From: Candidatus Kapaibacterium sp.
GTDB taxonomy: Bacteria; Bacteroidota; Ignavibacteria; Kapaibacteriales; UBA961
Length of the DNA stretch: 16,213 nt
Assembly (NCBI GenBank): GCA_023259575.1
Contig: JALRHN010000016.1
Coordinates: 4,448-20,660 of the forward strand
Direction of reading: 5' to 3'
In this document: positions 13,879-16,213 of the stretch, one piece after another
Layout of the letters: every line of letters starts with the position of its first letter
Numbering within the stretch: position 1 is the stretch's first letter
Notes under the pieces: model-generated
The model's database searches: none
Told to the model about the DNA's origin: nothing
The model's input: only the letters and a program-made list of their open reading frames with translations
Translations under genes and position numbers: made by a program

Positions 13879-16122
13879 TCAACCTTCATAACGATCTATG
13901 GTAGTAATTCCTTTTACCTTTCTTACTTTATCGAAAAGCCGATGAAGATGATCCGTATTTTTTACAAAAACTGTAACAATTCCTTTAAACTCAGAACCTA
14001 CAGCATGAATATTCACACTTCTAATATTCGTATTATTAAAACCAACAATTGCATTTGTAACTTCATGTAAAAGTCCTGGCCTATCATCACCTTCAAGTTT
14101 TATAGCTGTAATAAATTCACCTTGCTGTACAGATGCCCACTGAAGTTGGACAATTCTACCTTGAATTTTATCTTGTAAGTCTATTAGATTCTTACAAGTT
14201 TTTCTATGTACTTTAATAGCAGACCCAGTTGCAACAATTCCGATTATATGATCACCGGGGACAGGATTACAGCATTTTGCATAATCATATGCAATAGAAG
14301 ATGAGGCACCTTTGCTACCGATAACAAAGATTCCATTAGAACTTTCTCTAACTGTTTTAAGGATTGTTTCTTGTTTAGGTACCGAAGATACATGGTCTGG
14401 ATCTTTTGCTCCTGGCTTTATTTTTTCTTTAATAAGAGCAATATTTAAGTCTACATTTGCTTCATTATTACCAAGTTTATAATAGAAATCGCCTTTATTT
14501 TCAAACTTTAATGTTTGTAAAATCTTTTCTAGCACATCATCATCAATATGCAGATTATGTTTTTTTATTTTTCTATCCCACAGTTCTTTCCCTTCTGTGG
14601 TAAGTTTTCTTTTTTCTTCATTTAGGTGTTTTCTTATGCCTTGTTTAGCTTTATGAGTAACAATAAATCGTTCCCAGTCTCTATTTGGATTTTGATTTTT
14701 TGAAGTAATAATTTCTACTTGTTCACCATTTTGAAGTTTATAATCAAGCGATACTATACGTCCATTTACTTTAGCACCAATACAATGTAAACCTATTGCT
14801 GAATGTATCTCAAATGCAAAGTCTACCGGAGTGGAATTAATTGGTAAGACTCGCAATTCACCTTGAGGAGTAAACACTTGAATTTCTTGCTGATATAGAT
14901 TGAGTTTAAAGCTTTCTAATAATTGTTGAACATCTTCATCCCCAACATTTCCACTAGTAAAAATTTCTTTCATCCAATTTGCCCATTCTTCTAAATCTTT
15001 ACCTCCAAAAGAAAAATTCTTCCCTAATGATTGTTGTTTATAGTTAAAGTGGGCAGCAACCCCTTTTTCAGCAATTTCATGCATAGATTTAGTTCTTATT
15101 TGAACTTCTACTCTTTTGCCATCTCCAGCAATAACTGTTGTATGTAATGATTGATAATTATTTTTTTTGGGAACAGATATATAATCTTTAAATCGTTCTG
15201 GAACAGGCATATAGATTTCAGAAACCAATCCATAGACAAAAAAGCATTCATTTTTATCATCAGTATTTAAAATGATACGAATTGCAAAAAGGTCATATAA
15301 TTCATCTAAATCTCTTTCACGAACACGCATTTTATTATAAATCGAATAAATATGCTTTGGTCTACCAGAGATATCAAATTTTATATTGTTTTCTTTTAAT
15401 CGTGTAGCAATTGGATCAATAAATTTCGCAATGAAATCCTCGCGTTCTTGTCTAGTACTTTTTAAACCTGTTTTTACAGCATCATATTGCTCTCTATGTA
15501 AATATTTAAAGGCAAGATCTTCTAATTCCCACTTTATTGTTCCTAAACCAAATCTATGAGCAAATGGAGCATAAATTTCAAGAGTTTCCAAAGCAATTCT
15601 CTTCTTTCTGTCTTCAGATAAATGCTCTAGAGTCCTCATATTATGGAGTCTATCGGCAAACTTGATTAATATTACTCTAATATCATCAATCAAAGAAAGT
15701 AAGAGTTTTCTATAACTTTCAGCGCGTGTTATTTCTTTGGATTTTGATATGTCTTTTATTTTGGTAACACCATCTACAATTTCAGCAATTTTATTACCGA
15801 ATTGCTTTCGAATATCTTCTAAAGACACGCTAGGTTCGTGGTCTTCGACGGTATCATGTAATAGAGCAGCTGCAACAGAAATATCATCTAATGGAATTTC
15901 TCTAACTACGATAAGAGCAACTGCCAATAAATGGGTATAATATGGCTTTCCATCTGCTCTCACATCATTTTTATGTACGTCTACACAAAAACGAAAAGCT
16001 CTTTCTATAAGATCTTCATCTAATTTAGGTAAACTTAATCTGCATGCCTCTAACAGTATCCTAAGGTCTTCCTCGGGATTAGTACCCATCGAATCTTCTG
16101 CTATATCGGCAAGCATTTTCAT
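13879..16122 (-). CDS. spoT: Bifunctional (p)ppGpp synthetase/hydrolase (RelA/SpoT family)
   Basis: The long RSH protein makes and degrades the stringent-response alarmone (p)ppGpp. The 747 aa show the full order of domains. The HD hydrolase domain has His64, HDTVED (89-94) and FADRLHNMRT (155-164), all intact. The synthetase domain has GRPKHIYSIYNKM (253-265), YDLFAIRI (276-283), YQSLHTTV (323-330) and EVQIRT (339-344). TGS follows at about 408-470, then a conserved-cysteine region with KCCNPVPGD, and a C-terminal ACT domain from about 672. The synthetase motif RFKD (310-313) is the basic type found in bifunctional enzymes, not the acidic type of RelA-only synthetases. Both activities should therefore be present. 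The ATG at 16120-16122 is used; a second ATG is two codons in. No Shine-Dalgarno sequence is seen. It is likely the first gene of an operon with nbaC and coaX. Confidence 0.97.
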   Translation of the reverse strand: MKMLADIAEDSMGTNPEEDLRILLEACRLSLPKLDEDLIERAFRFCVDVHKNDVRADGKPYYTHLLAVALIVVREIPLDDISVAAALLHDTVEDHEPSVSLEDIRKQFGNKIAEIVDGVTKIKDISKSKEITRAESYRKLLLSLIDDIRVILIKFADRLHNMRTLEHLSEDRKKRIALETLEIYAPFAHRFGLGTIKWELEDLAFKYLHREQYDAVKTGLKSTRQEREDFIAKFIDPIATRLKENNIKFDISGRPKHIYSIYNKMRVRERDLDELYDLFAIRIILNTDDKNECFFVYGLVSEIYMPVPERFKDYISVPKKNNYQSLHTTVIAGDGKRVEVQIRTKSMHEIAEKGVAAHFNYKQQSLGKNFSFGGKDLEEWANWMKEIFTSGNVGDEDVQQLLESFKLNLYQQEIQVFTPQGELRVLPINSTPVDFAFEIHSAIGLHCIGAKVNGRIVSLDYKLQNGEQVEIITSKNQNPNRDWERFIVTHKAKQGIRKHLNEEKRKLTTEGKELWDRKIKKHNLHIDDDVLEKILQTLKFENKGDFYYKLGNNEANVDLNIALIKEKIKPGAKDPDHVSSVPKQETILKTVRESSNGIFVIGSKGASSSIAYDYAKCCNPVPGDHIIGIVATGSAIKVHRKTCKNLIDLQDKIQGRIVQLQWASVQQGEFITAIKLEGDDRPGLLHEVTNAIVGFNNTNIRSVNIHAVGSEFKGIVTVFVKNTDHLHRLFDKVRKVKGITTIDRYEG

Positions 16123-16213
16123 TTATAGTTATTCTGTTTATTATGATTACAGCACAATGTACAAAATCCACAGAAATTTAACATGGATCAATCTTCAAAA
16201 TGCTCTGAATCCA

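Noticed and set aside
16123..16213. Possible end of another minus-strand gene (open to the edge, stopping at 16178-16180 or 16189-16191) or start of a plus-strand gene at ATG 16183
   Set aside because: Each frame gives only 7 to 11 residues before the edge and none has a recognisable motif, so the neighbour upstream of spoT cannot be decided.

Overview
This is an AT-rich window (roughly one third G+C by eye) from the chromosome of a Gram-negative bacterium, most likely from the Bacteroidota/Chlorobiota/Kapabacteria (FCB) side of the tree. Three things point there. One protein has an Omp85-like outer-membrane barrel fused to a TolB-like propeller and a metallopeptidase domain. Two ribosomal-protein operons have promoters of the Bacteroidetes type (TTTG or TTG, 19-20 bases, then TAnnTTTG). 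Many first genes of transcripts lack a Shine-Dalgarno sequence. The genus cannot be read from the window. No phage, insertion sequence, CRISPR array, rRNA or tRNA was seen, and gene density is high.

Layout: the left edge holds the first 85 codons of a B12-dependent (class II) ribonucleotide reductase on the minus strand. A 659-base gap follows, the only one above 150 bases, with several perfect inverted repeats and an intrinsic-terminator shape in the reductase leader. Next is the plus-strand peptidase/propeller/barrel gene. It meets a CapA-like lipoprotein tail to tail with interlocked stop codons, and fbp (fructose-1,6-bisphosphatase) lies upstream of capA. The plus-strand ruvB diverges from fbp and overlaps an exported glutathione peroxidase tail to tail. 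A four-helix membrane protein of unknown family follows.

The rest is all minus strand. One operon is an unrecognised 57-aa basic protein, then rpmE (bL31), then rpsR (bS18). A pair follows, an ATP-grasp ligase and dut. Then comes rplU-rpmA (bL21, bL27) with its own promoter and terminator. Last is a probable operon of a bifunctional (p)ppGpp synthetase/hydrolase, 3-hydroxyanthranilate 3,4-dioxygenase and type III pantothenate kinase.

Taken together this is mostly core housekeeping DNA: dNTP supply and sanitation (nrdJ, dut), recombination (ruvB), gluconeogenesis (fbp), translation (four ribosomal proteins), the stringent response (spoT) and NAD/CoA cofactor supply (haao, coaX). The parts most worth following are the nrdJ leader, the small protein at the head of the bL31/bS18 operon, the palindromes in the two ribosomal leaders, and the peptidase-propeller-barrel fusion. 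I saw no convincing new defence or mobile system.
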